Below are positions 34,276 through 42,504 of a stretch of 64,000 nucleotides of DNA, piece by piece. Within the stretch, counting starts at the first letter, position 1, and every line of letters starts with the position of its first letter. Made by a program: the position numbers and the translations under genes. The stretch comes from Mycolicibacterium sp. P1-18 (GTDB lineage Bacteria; Actinomycetota; Actinomycetes; Mycobacteriales; Mycobacteriaceae). A model generated the notes under the pieces. That model had not been told where the DNA came from. It was given only the letters and a program-made list of their open reading frames with translations, and did not search any database. The DNA is taken from NCBI RefSeq assembly GCF_008329535.1, contig NZ_NPKR01000001.1, forward strand, positions 558,001 to 622,000, in the 5' to 3' direction.

Positions 34276-34806
34276 GTGGACGCGCTCACCGACACCGCCC
34301 GCCTCCTGTCGTCGCTACGCGACGTGTGGGACGAGGAGGCGGTCGACGAACTGGATCACGCGCTGCAGTCGGCGACCCGCGCCGTCGCCGACGGCGCCGA
34401 CGACGAATTGGTGCTGGCCGCCGCCCTGCACGACGTCGCGCACAGCCCGTTCTTCGACGCGGCATCGGCCCGGCGCCATGACGAGACGGCCCGGCACTGG
34501 CTCGCGCCACGGTTCGGCGAGCGGGTCGGCTGGCTGGCCGGCCAGCACGTCGCGGCCAAGCGGTACCTGGCGGCGACCGACCCCGACTACCGCGCCGCGC
34601 TCACCCCGACGTCGGTGGCATCCCTTCGGGAGCAGGGCGGCGCCGGCGTCGACGCCGAACTGATCGCGCACCCCTGGTGGCCCGACGCGGTGCGGTTGCG
34701 CCGCTACGACGACGCGGCCAAGGATCCCGACGCCGACGCGACGATGACCATCGAGGACGTGCTCGTCGTCGCCGAACGCACTGTCCGCCAACGGGCGTCG
34801 CGATGA
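34276..34806 (+). CDS. HD-domain oxygenase, PhnZ-like
   Basis: 176 residues from GTG 34276, chosen because a TANNNT -10 lies 7 nt upstream. ATG 34264 would fall inside that hexamer. The metal-binding HD pattern is visible as DHALQSA, LAAALHDVAHSP (about residues 48-59) and RRHDETARHW. The AKRYLAATDPDYRAAL stretch (about residues 95-110) is typical of PhnZ/MIOX-like mixed-valent di-iron oxygenases. These cleave the C-P bond of alpha-hydroxy-phosphonates. No PhnY-type hydroxylase is encoded nearby, so the substrate may be a pre-formed hydroxy-aminophosphonate. Overlaps gntR by 4 nt. Confidence 0.82.
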   Translation: MDALTDTARLLSSLRDVWDEEAVDELDHALQSATRAVADGADDELVLAAALHDVAHSPFFDAASARRHDETARHWLAPRFGERVGWLAGQHVAAKRYLAATDPDYRAALTPTSVASLREQGGAGVDAELIAHPWWPDAVRLRRYDDAAKDPDADATMTIEDVLVVAERTVRQRASR

Positions 34807-35498
34807 GTAAGCCGTACGCCATCCGCACCGCCCTCGAGGACGTCCTCGACGGGCTCGTCGAGGGCGATTCGTTTCCCCCCGAACGCGAGCTGGCCGTACG
34901 CTTCGGCGTAGCGAGGGAGACCGTGCGCCAGGCCGTGCACGAGCTCCTGGTGGAGGGTCGCGTGGAACGGCGCGGCCGCGGCACCGTGGTGTCGAAACCG
35001 AAACTGGTGCAGCCACTTTCACTGAAGTCCTACACCGAGGGCGCCCTGCAGATGGGACGCAAGCCCGGCCGTCTGCTCGTCACCTGGGAGGACGTCGAGG
35101 CCACCCCCGATCTCACCACCGCCCTCGACGTCGCCGACGGCGCCGCCGTCATGCACCTCGAACGCATCCTGCTCGCCGACGGGCAGCGCATCGGGCTCGA
35201 GAGCACCTACCTGCCGCGGCATCGCTTCGGCGCGTTCACCGAGACCTTCGACCCGACGACGTCGCTGTACGCCGCCATCCGGGCGACCGGAGTCGAATTC
35301 GGTTCGGCGGTCGAGCGGGTCGAGACGGTGCTGGCGTCCCCCCGCGAGGCAACTCTGCTGGAGTCGACGACCGCCATGCCGATGCTGCGACTGCAGCGGC
35401 GATCGGTCGACACCCAGGGCCGGCCCATCGAGGTGGTGCGGTCGCTCTACCGCGGCGACCGGGTGGCGTTCGAAGCTCTGCTCGGCGATCGGGATTAG
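34803..35498 (+). CDS. GntR (HutC-class) regulator of the phosphonate island
   Basis: 231 residues from ATG 34803, overlapping the HD gene (ATGA). The N-terminal winged helix (about residues 5-65; FPPERELAVRFGVARETVRQ, VERRGRGTVV) is followed by a UTRA ligand domain (MHLERILLADGQRIGLESTY; LYAAIRATGVEF; LRLQRRSVDTQGRPIEVVRS). HutC-class repressors release DNA when the pathway ligand binds. Being co-transcribed with the HD oxygenase behind a matching dyad suggests autoregulation and control of the island by an aminophosphonate. Confidence 0.88.
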   Translation: MSKPYAIRTALEDVLDGLVEGDSFPPERELAVRFGVARETVRQAVHELLVEGRVERRGRGTVVSKPKLVQPLSLKSYTEGALQMGRKPGRLLVTWEDVEATPDLTTALDVADGAAVMHLERILLADGQRIGLESTYLPRHRFGAFTETFDPTTSLYAAIRATGVEFGSAVERVETVLASPREATLLESTTAMPMLRLQRRSVDTQGRPIEVVRSLYRGDRVAFEALLGDRD

Positions 35499-35521
35499 AC
35501 GCGCGGGCACCCGCCGGTCAG

Positions 35522-35527
35522 TAATGT
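35522..35527 (+). promoter_or_regulatory. -10 hexamer TAATGT, leaderless promoter of lipW
   Basis: TAATGT is 7 nt upstream of GTG 35535. It sits in the 36-nt gap after gntR, giving lipW its own promoter. Confidence 0.55.
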
Positions 35528-35534
35528 CGGATCC

Positions 35535-36440
35535 GTGGCCGACTTCCATCCCGATCTGGCGCGCTCCGCCCGGTTGATCCCCCGCAGCATGATCACCCCG
35601 AACTCCCTGCCGGTGTTCCGGGTGGCGGCACGGCTGATGGACCGGCGCACCCCGCCCGACGTCGAGGTGCTGCGACTCTCCTCGGGCGCTCGGGTGCGCC
35701 TGCACCGGGCCCCCGGATCGGCGACGAAAGGCCCTGCGCTGCTGTGGATTCACGGCGGCGGCTACGTCATCGGCAGCGCCGCCCAGGACGACGACCTGTG
35801 CCGCCGGTTCGCCCGTGAACTGGGTGCCACCGTTGCTGCCGTCGACTACCGGCTGGCCCCGGAGTATCCGTACCCCATCCCGCTCGAGGACTGCTACGGA
35901 GCACTGCGGTGGCTGGTGGACCTGCCCGCCGTCGACTCCGCGCGCGTCGCGATCGGCGGCGCCAGTGCCGGCGGTGGACTGTCCGCCGCGCTGGCGTTGC
36001 TGGCCCGCGACCGGCGCGAAGTGAGCGTCGCGGCGCAGCTGCTCGTCTACCCCATGCTCGACGACCGCTCCGCCACGCAGGAGGGTCTCGACGACCACCG
36101 GCACCGGCTGTGGTCACAGAAGTCGAACGTCTACGGCTGGTCCAGTTACCTCGGCGACGCCGACCCGAACGTGGCCGTACCCGCTCGCCAAGCCGACCTC
36201 GGCGGCCTGCCGCCGGCGTGGATCGGCGTCGGCACCAACGACCTGTTCCACCGGGAGGACCTCGCCTACGCCGAGCGCCTCACCGCCGCAGGCGTGCCGT
36301 GCGAGGTCGAGGTCGTGCCGGGCGCGTTCCACGGCTTCGACGGCGTCGTCCCCAAGGCACCCGTGTCCCGGAACTTCTTCGCCGGCCAGGTGACCTGGCT
36401 GCGGCGGCAGCTCACGCAGACGGAAACGGCCCCGTCCTAA
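35535..36440 (+). CDS. lipW: Esterase LipW
   Basis: 301 residues from GTG 35535, matching LipW (Rv0217c, 302). Hormone-sensitive-lipase family: oxyanion motif WIHGGGYVIG (about residues 73-82), nucleophile GGASAGGGLSAAL (Ser about 145), acid in GTNDLFHRE and His in GAFHGFDG. It should hydrolyse short-chain acyl esters in the cytoplasm or at the inner membrane. It is backbone synteny resuming after the phosphonate island. Its 3' end overlaps the convergent aldo/keto reductase by 29 nt. Confidence 0.9.
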   Translation: MADFHPDLARSARLIPRSMITPNSLPVFRVAARLMDRRTPPDVEVLRLSSGARVRLHRAPGSATKGPALLWIHGGGYVIGSAAQDDDLCRRFARELGATVAAVDYRLAPEYPYPIPLEDCYGALRWLVDLPAVDSARVAIGGASAGGGLSAALALLARDRREVSVAAQLLVYPMLDDRSATQEGLDDHRHRLWSQKSNVYGWSSYLGDADPNVAVPARQADLGGLPPAWIGVGTNDLFHREDLAYAERLTAAGVPCEVEVVPGAFHGFDGVVPKAPVSRNFFAGQVTWLRRQLTQTETAPS

Positions 36441-37467
36441 ACCCGTCGCCACCCAGGGTGATGCTCCGCCGCGCGGCGTTCTGTTCGTGGGGCTGCCCCA
36501 GCGGGATGGCACTGACCCGGTCCAGCCGGTCGTAGATCTCCGCGCCCAGGTCGACGTCGAGCGCGGCGAGATAGTCGTCGAGCTGGTCCACCGTGCGCGG
36601 GCCGATCACGGGCACCACGCCCGTCGGCGACCGCCGTGCACGTTCCAACAGCCAGGCGACGGCCACCCGGGCCGGTGGCACGCCGAGCGCGCTCGCGGCG
36701 TCGAGCACGGCGTCCACCGTCGCGGCCTTCACCGGCTCGTCCTCGGCGTGCACCAACCGATTCCACTCGGTCAGCCTGCCCGCGCTACTGCTCCGGTACT
36801 TCCCGGTCAGCAGGCCGCCACCCAACGGGGACCAGAGTGCGGCGCCGACGCCGAGCGCCTCGGCCATCGGCAGATTGTCGCGGTCGCCGCTGCGCTCGAC
36901 GAGGCTGTACTCGAACTGCACGGCCGAGATCGGCGTCCACCCGCGCACGTCGGCCAGCGTCACCCCGCGCGCCGTCAGCCACGCCGGAAAGTTCGACAGG
37001 CCGGCGTAGAGGATCTTGCCCGCGGCCGCGAGGTCGTCGAACGCGCGGACGATCTCCTCGACCGGGGTGACGAAGTCCGGGAAGTGCACGTAGAGAAGGT
37101 CGAGGTAGTCGGTGTCCAGGCGGCGCAGACTGTCCTCGACCGACCGGACCATCGCCCGCCGGCCGTTGCCGGTCTGCAGCACGCCGCTGCCATCCGGCGT
37201 CGCGCCGCCGATGGCGAACTTCGTGGCGACGGTGAACCGATCCCGCCGGCCCGCCAGGATGCGGCCGAGGTTTTCCTCCGACTCGCCGACCTGGTAGCTC
37301 GCGGCCGTGTCGATCGCCGTGCCGCCGGCGTCGGCGAAGCGGTCGACCAGCGCGCGGGACGTCTCGGCGTCGGCGCCGTACCCCCAGCGCGTCCCGAAGT
37401 TTCCCGCGCCGAGGGCCAGGGCGGACACGCGCAGGCCGTTGTTGCGGCCGAAGGTGAAGTGCTCCAT
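36412..37467 (-). CDS. Aldo/keto reductase
   Basis: 351 residues from ATG 37467. A GTG at 37488 would add seven residues. (beta/alpha)8 AKR features: AIDTAASYQVGESEENLGRI (catalytic Asp and Tyr, about residues 50-69), TKFAIGG (Lys, about 81) and LDLLYVHFPD (His, about 127), then VAVAWLLERAR and the NADPH-binding VIGPRTVDQLDDYLAAL. NADPH-dependent reduction of an aldehyde or ketone is expected. The substrate is unknown. It may be transcribed with the hydrolase and bicupin genes upstream on the same strand, though the 59-nt gap leaves this open. Confidence 0.87.
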   Translation of the reverse strand: MEHFTFGRNNGLRVSALALGAGNFGTRWGYGADAETSRALVDRFADAGGTAIDTAASYQVGESEENLGRILAGRRDRFTVATKFAIGGATPDGSGVLQTGNGRRAMVRSVEDSLRRLDTDYLDLLYVHFPDFVTPVEEIVRAFDDLAAAGKILYAGLSNFPAWLTARGVTLADVRGWTPISAVQFEYSLVERSGDRDNLPMAEALGVGAALWSPLGGGLLTGKYRSSSAGRLTEWNRLVHAEDEPVKAATVDAVLDAASALGVPPARVAVAWLLERARRSPTGVVPVIGPRTVDQLDDYLAALDVDLGAEIYDRLDRVSAIPLGQPHEQNAARRSITLGGDGFRTGPFPSA

Positions 37468-37526
37468 CTCCGGTCCAAGCCGAGCCACGCTGGGTTTATT
37501 TCCGAATACTCAGATCCGGCCCGTCG

Positions 37527-38354
37527 TCAGCCCTTGAGGAACGCCAGCACGTCGGCGTTGATCACGTCGGCGTGCGTCGTGGGCATGCCGTGGGGAAAGT
37601 TGTCGCGGTAGGTCTTGAGCGTTCCGTTGACCAACAGTTCGGCCGACTTCGGCCCGGCCGCCACGTACGGCACGATCTGGTCGTCGACGCTGTGCATCAC
37701 CAGGGTGGGCACGGTGATCTTCTTGAGGTCCTCGGTGAAGTCGGTCTGCGAGAACGCGACGATGCCGTCGTAGTGCGACAGCGCGTCGCCCATCATCCCC
37801 TGGCGCCACCAGTTCTCGATGATCGCCTCCGACGACTCCACACCGGGCTTGTCGAAGTTGTAGAACGGACCCGACGGCAGGGCCCGGTAGAACTCCGACC
37901 GGTTCGCCGCCAACTGGGCCTGCAGACCGTCGAACACGCTCTTGGGCAAGCCTTCCGGATTGGCCTCGGTCTGCACCATCAGCGGCGGCACGGCGCTGAT
38001 GAGCACGGCCTTGGCCGCCCTGCTCTCACCGTGGCGGGCCAGGTAGCGGACCACCTCACCGCCGCCGGTGGAGTGCCCGACGTGGACGGCGTCGTGCAGG
38101 TCGAGGTGTTCCACCACGACGGCCAGGTCGTCGGCGTAGTGGTCCAGGTCGTGACCGCCCGGGGTCTGGGTGGAGCGGCCGTGGCCGCGGCGGTCGGCCG
38201 CGATCACGCGGTAACCCTGAGCCAGGAAGAAGAGCATCTGGTTGTCCCAGTCGTCCGACGACAGCGGCCAACCGTGACTGAAGACGATCGGCTGGCCCTG
38301 GCCCCAGTCCTTGTAGAAGATGTCGGTGCCGTCTCCAGTGGTGACGAAAGCCAT
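37527..38354 (-). CDS. Alpha/beta hydrolase, non-haem haloperoxidase/arylesterase type
   Basis: 275 residues from ATG 38354 with GAAAGG upstream. [26 protein letters not shown] and the elbow [17 protein letters not shown] (Ser near residue 95) mark the cofactor-free chloroperoxidase/esterase family. Acid and base are in [10 protein letters not shown] and PTTHADVIN. Such enzymes hydrolyse esters and can perhydrolyse acids. Natural substrate unknown. It follows the bicupin gene at a 28-nt distance. Confidence 0.9.
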   Translation of the reverse strand: MAFVTTGDGTDIFYKDWGQGQPIVFSHGWPLSSDDWDNQMLFFLAQGYRVIAADRRGHGRSTQTPGGHDLDHYADDLAVVVEHLDLHDAVHVGHSTGGGEVVRYLARHGESRAAKAVLISAVPPLMVQTEANPEGLPKSVFDGLQAQLAANRSEFYRALPSGPFYNFDKPGVESSEAIIENWWRQGMMGDALSHYDGIVAFSQTDFTEDLKKITVPTLVMHSVDDQIVPYVAAGPKSAELLVNGTLKTYRDNFPHGMPTTHADVINADVLAFLKG

Positions 38355-38382
38355 TGCGGTGCCTTTCGGTTGAGCGGGGGAA

Positions 38383-39432
38383 CTAACGGGGGTCGACTGG
38401 GTTCAGGCGTCCGACGACCAGCGGATCGGCCGGGGTGAAGGGGAACGTCGGAAGGTCGTCGAGGTGGGTGTCGAACGCGGCGGCGAGCACCTCACGCGAG
38501 TAGGCGCTGGCCGATGCACGATAACCGATGTCGGCGGGGAACGGCTGGTCGAAGAAGATCAGGAAGTGCCAGTCGTCGTGGCCGATGTTCTCGATGTGGT
38601 GCGGGTAGGCCCGCGGGATGAAGTACATGTCGCCGGTGGTCATGTTCCACGTGTCGAGTGTGCCATCGGGATTCATCACGGTCATGCGGGCGTCGCCGTG
38701 CTGGACGTAGCCCATCTCGGCGGTGACGGGATGCCAGTGCGGCTCGCGCATGCCGTCCTCGGTGACGCGCAGGGAGTACATCGAGATGTCCTTCAGCGCG
38801 GGCCAGTACTGGTCGCGGGCGAAACGGGCGCTGCCGCTGACGTAGTTGAGGCTGGGCGGCTGGGCCTCGACGTCGAACTTGTGGGGGTCGCCCAGGTACG
38901 CGCTCGCCGGAATCTGCGGATCGCCGATGCGGGCGGCGAGTTTGTGATCGGTTGTGCTGCGCCGGATCTTGGCGAAGTCCGAGGACGGCAGGTCGTAGGT
39001 GTTGCCGAGCACGGCGTCGGAGAAGGCGCCCAGCGTGGCGCCGAAGCCGAAATCCTCGGGACGCTCGTTGCGGAAGGCGATGATGAACTCGGCGACGTCG
39101 TCGCCGATGTTCTCGATGTGGTGCAGCGACCCGGACTCGGCGTGGAACATCTGTCCGGCGGTGACGACGAAGCTGGAGAACTTGCTGCCGGTGTCGAGGA
39201 TCGACACCAGCGCGGTGCCCGACACGCAGTAGGTCAGCTCGTCGGCATTGGCGTGCCAGTGCGGCGTGCGCATCGCGCCCGGGTTGAGCAGCACGCGCTT
39301 GATCGACAGGTTCTTCAGGATCGGCAGGTTGTCGGCGGTGACCCGCCGCATCGAGCCCAGGTCGGACTCCTCGACGATCTCGCCGTCGAGCAGCGAGAGG
39401 GTGTGGGTGCTGCGGGTGATCGACGTGGTCAT
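38383..39432 (-). CDS. Bicupin, oxalate-decarboxylase-like
   Basis: 349 residues from ATG 39432 with a strong GAGGAGG site. It has two cupin barrels, each with an intact metal motif: [18 protein letters not shown] and HHIENIG in the first (about residues 55-115), [18 protein letters not shown] and HHIENIG in the second (about residues 235-290). This duplicated Mn-binding layout is that of oxalate decarboxylase/oxidase. Conversion of oxalate to formate and CO2 is therefore possible. Other bicupin chemistry remains open. No signal peptide. No formate dehydrogenase gene is nearby. Confidence 0.82.
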   Translation of the reverse strand: MTTSITRSTHTLSLLDGEIVEESDLGSMRRVTADNLPILKNLSIKRVLLNPGAMRTPHWHANADELTYCVSGTALVSILDTGSKFSSFVVTAGQMFHAESGSLHHIENIGDDVAEFIIAFRNERPEDFGFGATLGAFSDAVLGNTYDLPSSDFAKIRRSTTDHKLAARIGDPQIPASAYLGDPHKFDVEAQPPSLNYVSGSARFARDQYWPALKDISMYSLRVTEDGMREPHWHPVTAEMGYVQHGDARMTVMNPDGTLDTWNMTTGDMYFIPRAYPHHIENIGHDDWHFLIFFDQPFPADIGYRASASAYSREVLAAAFDTHLDDLPTFPFTPADPLVVGRLNPVDPR

Positions 39433-39562
39433 GACTGCGCCTCCTCGGTAAGCGGGTCCGCCCATTCGGGCTGTGCCACTTACCTTGCTCCACCCGGGAC
39501 TGCGGCGCGACGGCGCTGGCCGCAATTCGCACTACCGGCTAGCCCCCACCGTTCGGCCCGGC

Positions 39563-40558
39563 TCAGAACTGCAGGGCCCGGTACCGCCAGTCGAGCACCT
39601 GTCGGTCGGGCTCGCCGACGGCGTAGACCAGGGACCGCAGCGACAGCACGCCGCCGCGTCCGTCGGACGACGACCGCACCGCCTCGACGTGGACCTCGCT
39701 GTAGAGGGTGTCGTCCTCGCGTACCGGCCCGGTGTGGTCACAGGAGTCCCACCCCAGAACGGTGACCAGGTTCGGCATCAGTCGCGTGGCCTGCGCCAGC
39801 GCCAGCCCGATGGTGTGCCCGCCGTAGACCAGCCGGTGCCCGTTGACCCGCCAATCATGGTGTGTGGCAGCGATGTTGAGACTCAGCCGTGCGAGCTCCG
39901 GCGCGCTGCTCACCACGTCGCCGGTGCTCGTCAGCACCGCGCCGACCATGCCCGGGTCGAAGTGCGGGCCGGGAACCCGGGCGCGGAAGGCGTCGGCGTC
40001 CCACTCGGCGGTCGGGTCCGTCGACGTCCCCGCGTCGATGCCGATCGTCGACAGGTCGTCGGCGTGCCCGGTGTCGGGCGCCTGCGGACTCAGCGGCAGC
40101 ATCGCGCACCGGTAGAAGTCCAGCACCAGCCGGTCGGCCTGGTCGATGGTCGTCATCCGCAGTGCCGCCAGCCCGGTTCGGTCGCGACCGGGCTTGGTCG
40201 AATTCTGCTTCAGCCCAACCACTTCGGTTCGGGTGTAGAGCGTGTCGCCGATGATGGGGTACCGGAAGTACGCCAGCCCGCGGTAGAACAGGTTGGCCTT
40301 CACCCGCTGGGTGGCCAGCGTGCTCTGGCCGATGGCGACGTCGCTGACCATCGCCGGGTGCGCCAGCGCGGCCGTGGCTCCGGTCACCGCGCGGGTCAGC
40401 CCGGCGTCCAGGGGCATCCGCATCGGGTCGCCGAGGATCGACTGGTGCACGGCGGCGGTGCCGGGCGTCAGCGTCATCGACGGCGCCCGGTCGAACACCT
40501 GCCCGACCGCCAGGTCGTCGAAGAACGGCGCGGACGATATTTGGCCGGACAAAGTCAC
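39563..40558 (-). CDS. Double hot-dog (MaoC-like) hydratase family protein, Rv0216-like
   Basis: 331 residues if started at GTG 40558 (TTG 40552 is the alternative, two codons in). Two tandem hot-dog repeats are evident: YRGLAYFRYPIIGDTLYTR in the first half and GGHTIGLALAQATRLMPN near residue 265, the latter resembling the R-hydratase active-site segment. The M. tuberculosis Rv0216 structure is a double hot-dog without known substrate. Probable acyl-thioester hydratase or binding protein. Divergent from fadE3, as in M. tuberculosis, sharing the operator pair between them. Confidence 0.85.
   Translation of the reverse strand: MTLSGQISSAPFFDDLAVGQVFDRAPSMTLTPGTAAVHQSILGDPMRMPLDAGLTRAVTGATAALAHPAMVSDVAIGQSTLATQRVKANLFYRGLAYFRYPIIGDTLYTRTEVVGLKQNSTKPGRDRTGLAALRMTTIDQADRLVLDFYRCAMLPLSPQAPDTGHADDLSTIGIDAGTSTDPTAEWDADAFRARVPGPHFDPGMVGAVLTSTGDVVSSAPELARLSLNIAATHHDWRVNGHRLVYGGHTIGLALAQATRLMPNLVTVLGWDSCDHTGPVREDDTLYSEVHVEAVRSSSDGRGGVLSLRSLVYAVGEPDRQVLDWRYRALQF
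40540..40553. promoter_or_regulatory. Operator-like site 1 between Rv0216-like gene and fadE3
   Basis: TTTGGCCGGACAAA is a near-palindrome (6 of 7 pairs) whose TGGCCGNACAAA core recurs at 40599-40610. It overlaps the start of the Rv0216-like gene. A GntR gene is located just beyond fadE3. Confidence 0.55.
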
Positions 40559-40596
40559 AGCGTCACATGCTGGCAGTGCGGCCGACGACGTGTCAA

Positions 40597-40610
40597 TATG
40601 GCCGTACAAA
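40597..40610. promoter_or_regulatory. Operator-like site 2 at the fadE3 start
   Basis: TATGGCCGTACAAA shares TGGCCGNACAAA with site 1, 57 bp away on centre, and covers the fadE3 ATG. A protein bound here would block both divergent genes. Confidence 0.55.
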
Positions 40611-41758
40611 TGGAACTCAACGACGAAGAACTCATGCTGGTCGCGACGGTGCGCGCGTTCGTCGACCGCGACGTCAAGCCGACCGTGCGCGACGTCGAGC
40701 ACGCCAACACCTATCCCGAGGCGTGGATCGACCAGATGAAGCGCATCGGCATCTTCGGACTCGCCGTGCCCGAGGCGTTCGGGGGCACACCGGTGTCGAC
40801 GCGGTGCTACGTCCTGGTCACCCAGGAACTGGCGCGCGGCTGGATGAGCCTGGCCGGCGCGATGGGCGGCCACACCGTCGTCGCCAAACTGCTCGACCTG
40901 TTCGGCACCGACGAGCAGAAGCAGCGCTACCTGCCCGCCATGGCGACCGGCGAACTCCGCGCGACGATGGCGCTCACCGAACCGGGCGGCGGTTCGGATC
41001 TGCAGGCGATGACCACGGTCGCCCGTGCCGACGGCGACGAGTTGGTGGTCAACGGCGCCAAGACCTGGATCACCAACGCACGCCGCTCGGGGCTCATCGC
41101 GCTGCTGTGCAAGACCGACCCGCATGCCAACCCGAAGCACCGCGGCATGTCCATCGTGCTGGCCGAACACGGCCCGGGACTGGCGGTCTCGCGGGACCTG
41201 CCGAAGCTCGGCTACAAGGGCGTCGAGTCGTGCGAACTGTCGTTCGTCGACTACCGCGTGCCGACGACGGCCGTCCTGGGTGGGGTGCCGGGCAAGGGCT
41301 TCGGGCAGATGATGAAGGGCCTCGAGACCGGCCGCATCCAGGTGGCCGCCCGCGCGCTCGGCGTCGCCACCGCCGCCTTCGACGACGCCCTGTCCTACGC
41401 CCAGGAACGCGAAAGCTTCGGTGAGCCGATCTGGAAGCATCAGGCCATCGGCAACTACCTGGCCGACATGGCGACCAAGCTCACCGCCGCCCGTCAGCTG
41501 ACGCTTCACGCCGCCGACCGCTACGACAGCGGTGCGCGGGCCGACCTGGAGGCCGGGATGGCCAAGCTGTTCGCCTCGGAGGCCGCGATGGAGATCGCCC
41601 TGAATGCGGTCCGGATCCACGGTGGCTACGGCTACTCCACCGAGTACGACGTCGAACGCTACTTCCGCGACGCGCCGCTGATGATCGTCGGCGAGGGCAC
41701 CAACGAGATCCAGCGCAACGTCATCGCGGTCCAACTGGTGGCCCGCGGCGGGATCTGA
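40598..41758 (+). CDS. fadE3: Acyl-CoA dehydrogenase FadE3
   Basis: 386 residues from ATG 40598 (an in-frame ATG at 40610 would remove four). It has the complete ACAD set: FGLAVPEAFGG, MALTEPGGGSDLQAMTT (about residues 126-142), WITNARRSG and the terminal MIVGEGTNEIQRNVIA with catalytic Glu near residue 370. It should dehydrogenate an acyl-CoA at C2-C3 using FAD. Synteny with Rv0215c and the neighbouring Rv0216, GntR and FadD4 genes suggests a small fatty-acid module. The operator-like site overlaps its start. Confidence 0.92.
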   Translation: MAVQMELNDEELMLVATVRAFVDRDVKPTVRDVEHANTYPEAWIDQMKRIGIFGLAVPEAFGGTPVSTRCYVLVTQELARGWMSLAGAMGGHTVVAKLLDLFGTDEQKQRYLPAMATGELRATMALTEPGGGSDLQAMTTVARADGDELVVNGAKTWITNARRSGLIALLCKTDPHANPKHRGMSIVLAEHGPGLAVSRDLPKLGYKGVESCELSFVDYRVPTTAVLGGVPGKGFGQMMKGLETGRIQVAARALGVATAAFDDALSYAQERESFGEPIWKHQAIGNYLADMATKLTAARQLTLHAADRYDSGARADLEAGMAKLFASEAAMEIALNAVRIHGGYGYSTEYDVERYFRDAPLMIVGEGTNEIQRNVIAVQLVARGGI

Positions 41759-41760
41759 CC

Positions 41761-42498
41761 GTGCGCGCCCCACCCGCGTATCAGGCTCTGCGGCAAGCAC
41801 TTCGGGACGACATCGCGTCCGGTACCTACTCCGACGGCGTCCGCCTACCCACCGAATCCGAGCTCGTCGCACGGTACGGCCTGTCCCGGCAGACGGTGCG
41901 GCGCGCGTTCCAGGACCTCGTCGCCGAAGGACTGGTGTACCGGGTGCCGGGCCGCGGCACCTATGCCCGCGAGGACGGGCACCGCTATCTACGGCAGCTC
42001 GGCTCGATCGAGGACCTGATGAGCCTGTCCGACGACACGACCATGGAGGTGCTCACCGGGCTGCGGCGCCGCGTCGACGTCGAAGCGGCCAGCCGGCTTC
42101 GGCTCGACGACGACGTCGTGCACACCGTGGTGCTGCGTCGCCTGCACGGCGTCAACCCCGGCGTGCCGTTCGTCCTGACGCGGGTGCACCTGCCGGAATT
42201 CGTGGCCAGGCCGGTGCTCGAGTCGCGGGAGCTGACCGACGGTGCCGTCAGCACCAGCACCGTGATCGGGCTGACGGAGCCATACCTCGTTGCGCCGATC
42301 ACCGAAGCGGCACAGTCGATCACGGTCTCGGTCGCCGACGACGAGGTCGCCGCGGCGACGGGCTGCGAACCGGGCCACCCGATGCTGCGGGTCGACCGGC
42401 TGTACTCCGACGCGTCGGGGACGCCGGTGGAGTTGGCCGTCAGCCACTTCCTGCCGGAGCAGTACACCTACCGGGTGACGCTGCGGCGCTCCAGCTGA
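41761..42498 (+). CDS. GntR (HutC-class) transcriptional regulator
   Basis: 245 residues from GTG 41761, 2 nt after the fadE3 stop, so co-translated. The N-terminal winged helix (VRLPTESELVARYGLSRQTV, VYRVPGRGTYAR) and UTRA domain (VLRRLHGVNPGVPFVLTRVH; LRVDRLYSDASGTPVELAVS) define it as HutC-type. It is a different protein from the regulator at 34803. The likely targets are fadE3 and the Rv0216-like gene through the paired sites at 40540 and 40597, possibly also fadD4. The ligand may be an acyl-CoA. Confidence 0.88.
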   Translation: MRAPPAYQALRQALRDDIASGTYSDGVRLPTESELVARYGLSRQTVRRAFQDLVAEGLVYRVPGRGTYAREDGHRYLRQLGSIEDLMSLSDDTTMEVLTGLRRRVDVEAASRLRLDDDVVHTVVLRRLHGVNPGVPFVLTRVHLPEFVARPVLESRELTDGAVSTSTVIGLTEPYLVAPITEAAQSITVSVADDEVAAATGCEPGHPMLRVDRLYSDASGTPVELAVSHFLPEQYTYRVTLRRSS

Positions 42499-42504
42499 GC
42501 CCCC

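Noticed and set aside
34171..34806. Longer HD protein starting upstream of the GntR dyad
   Set aside because: The extra residues are not HD-family, and the operator and -10 would lie inside the coding region.
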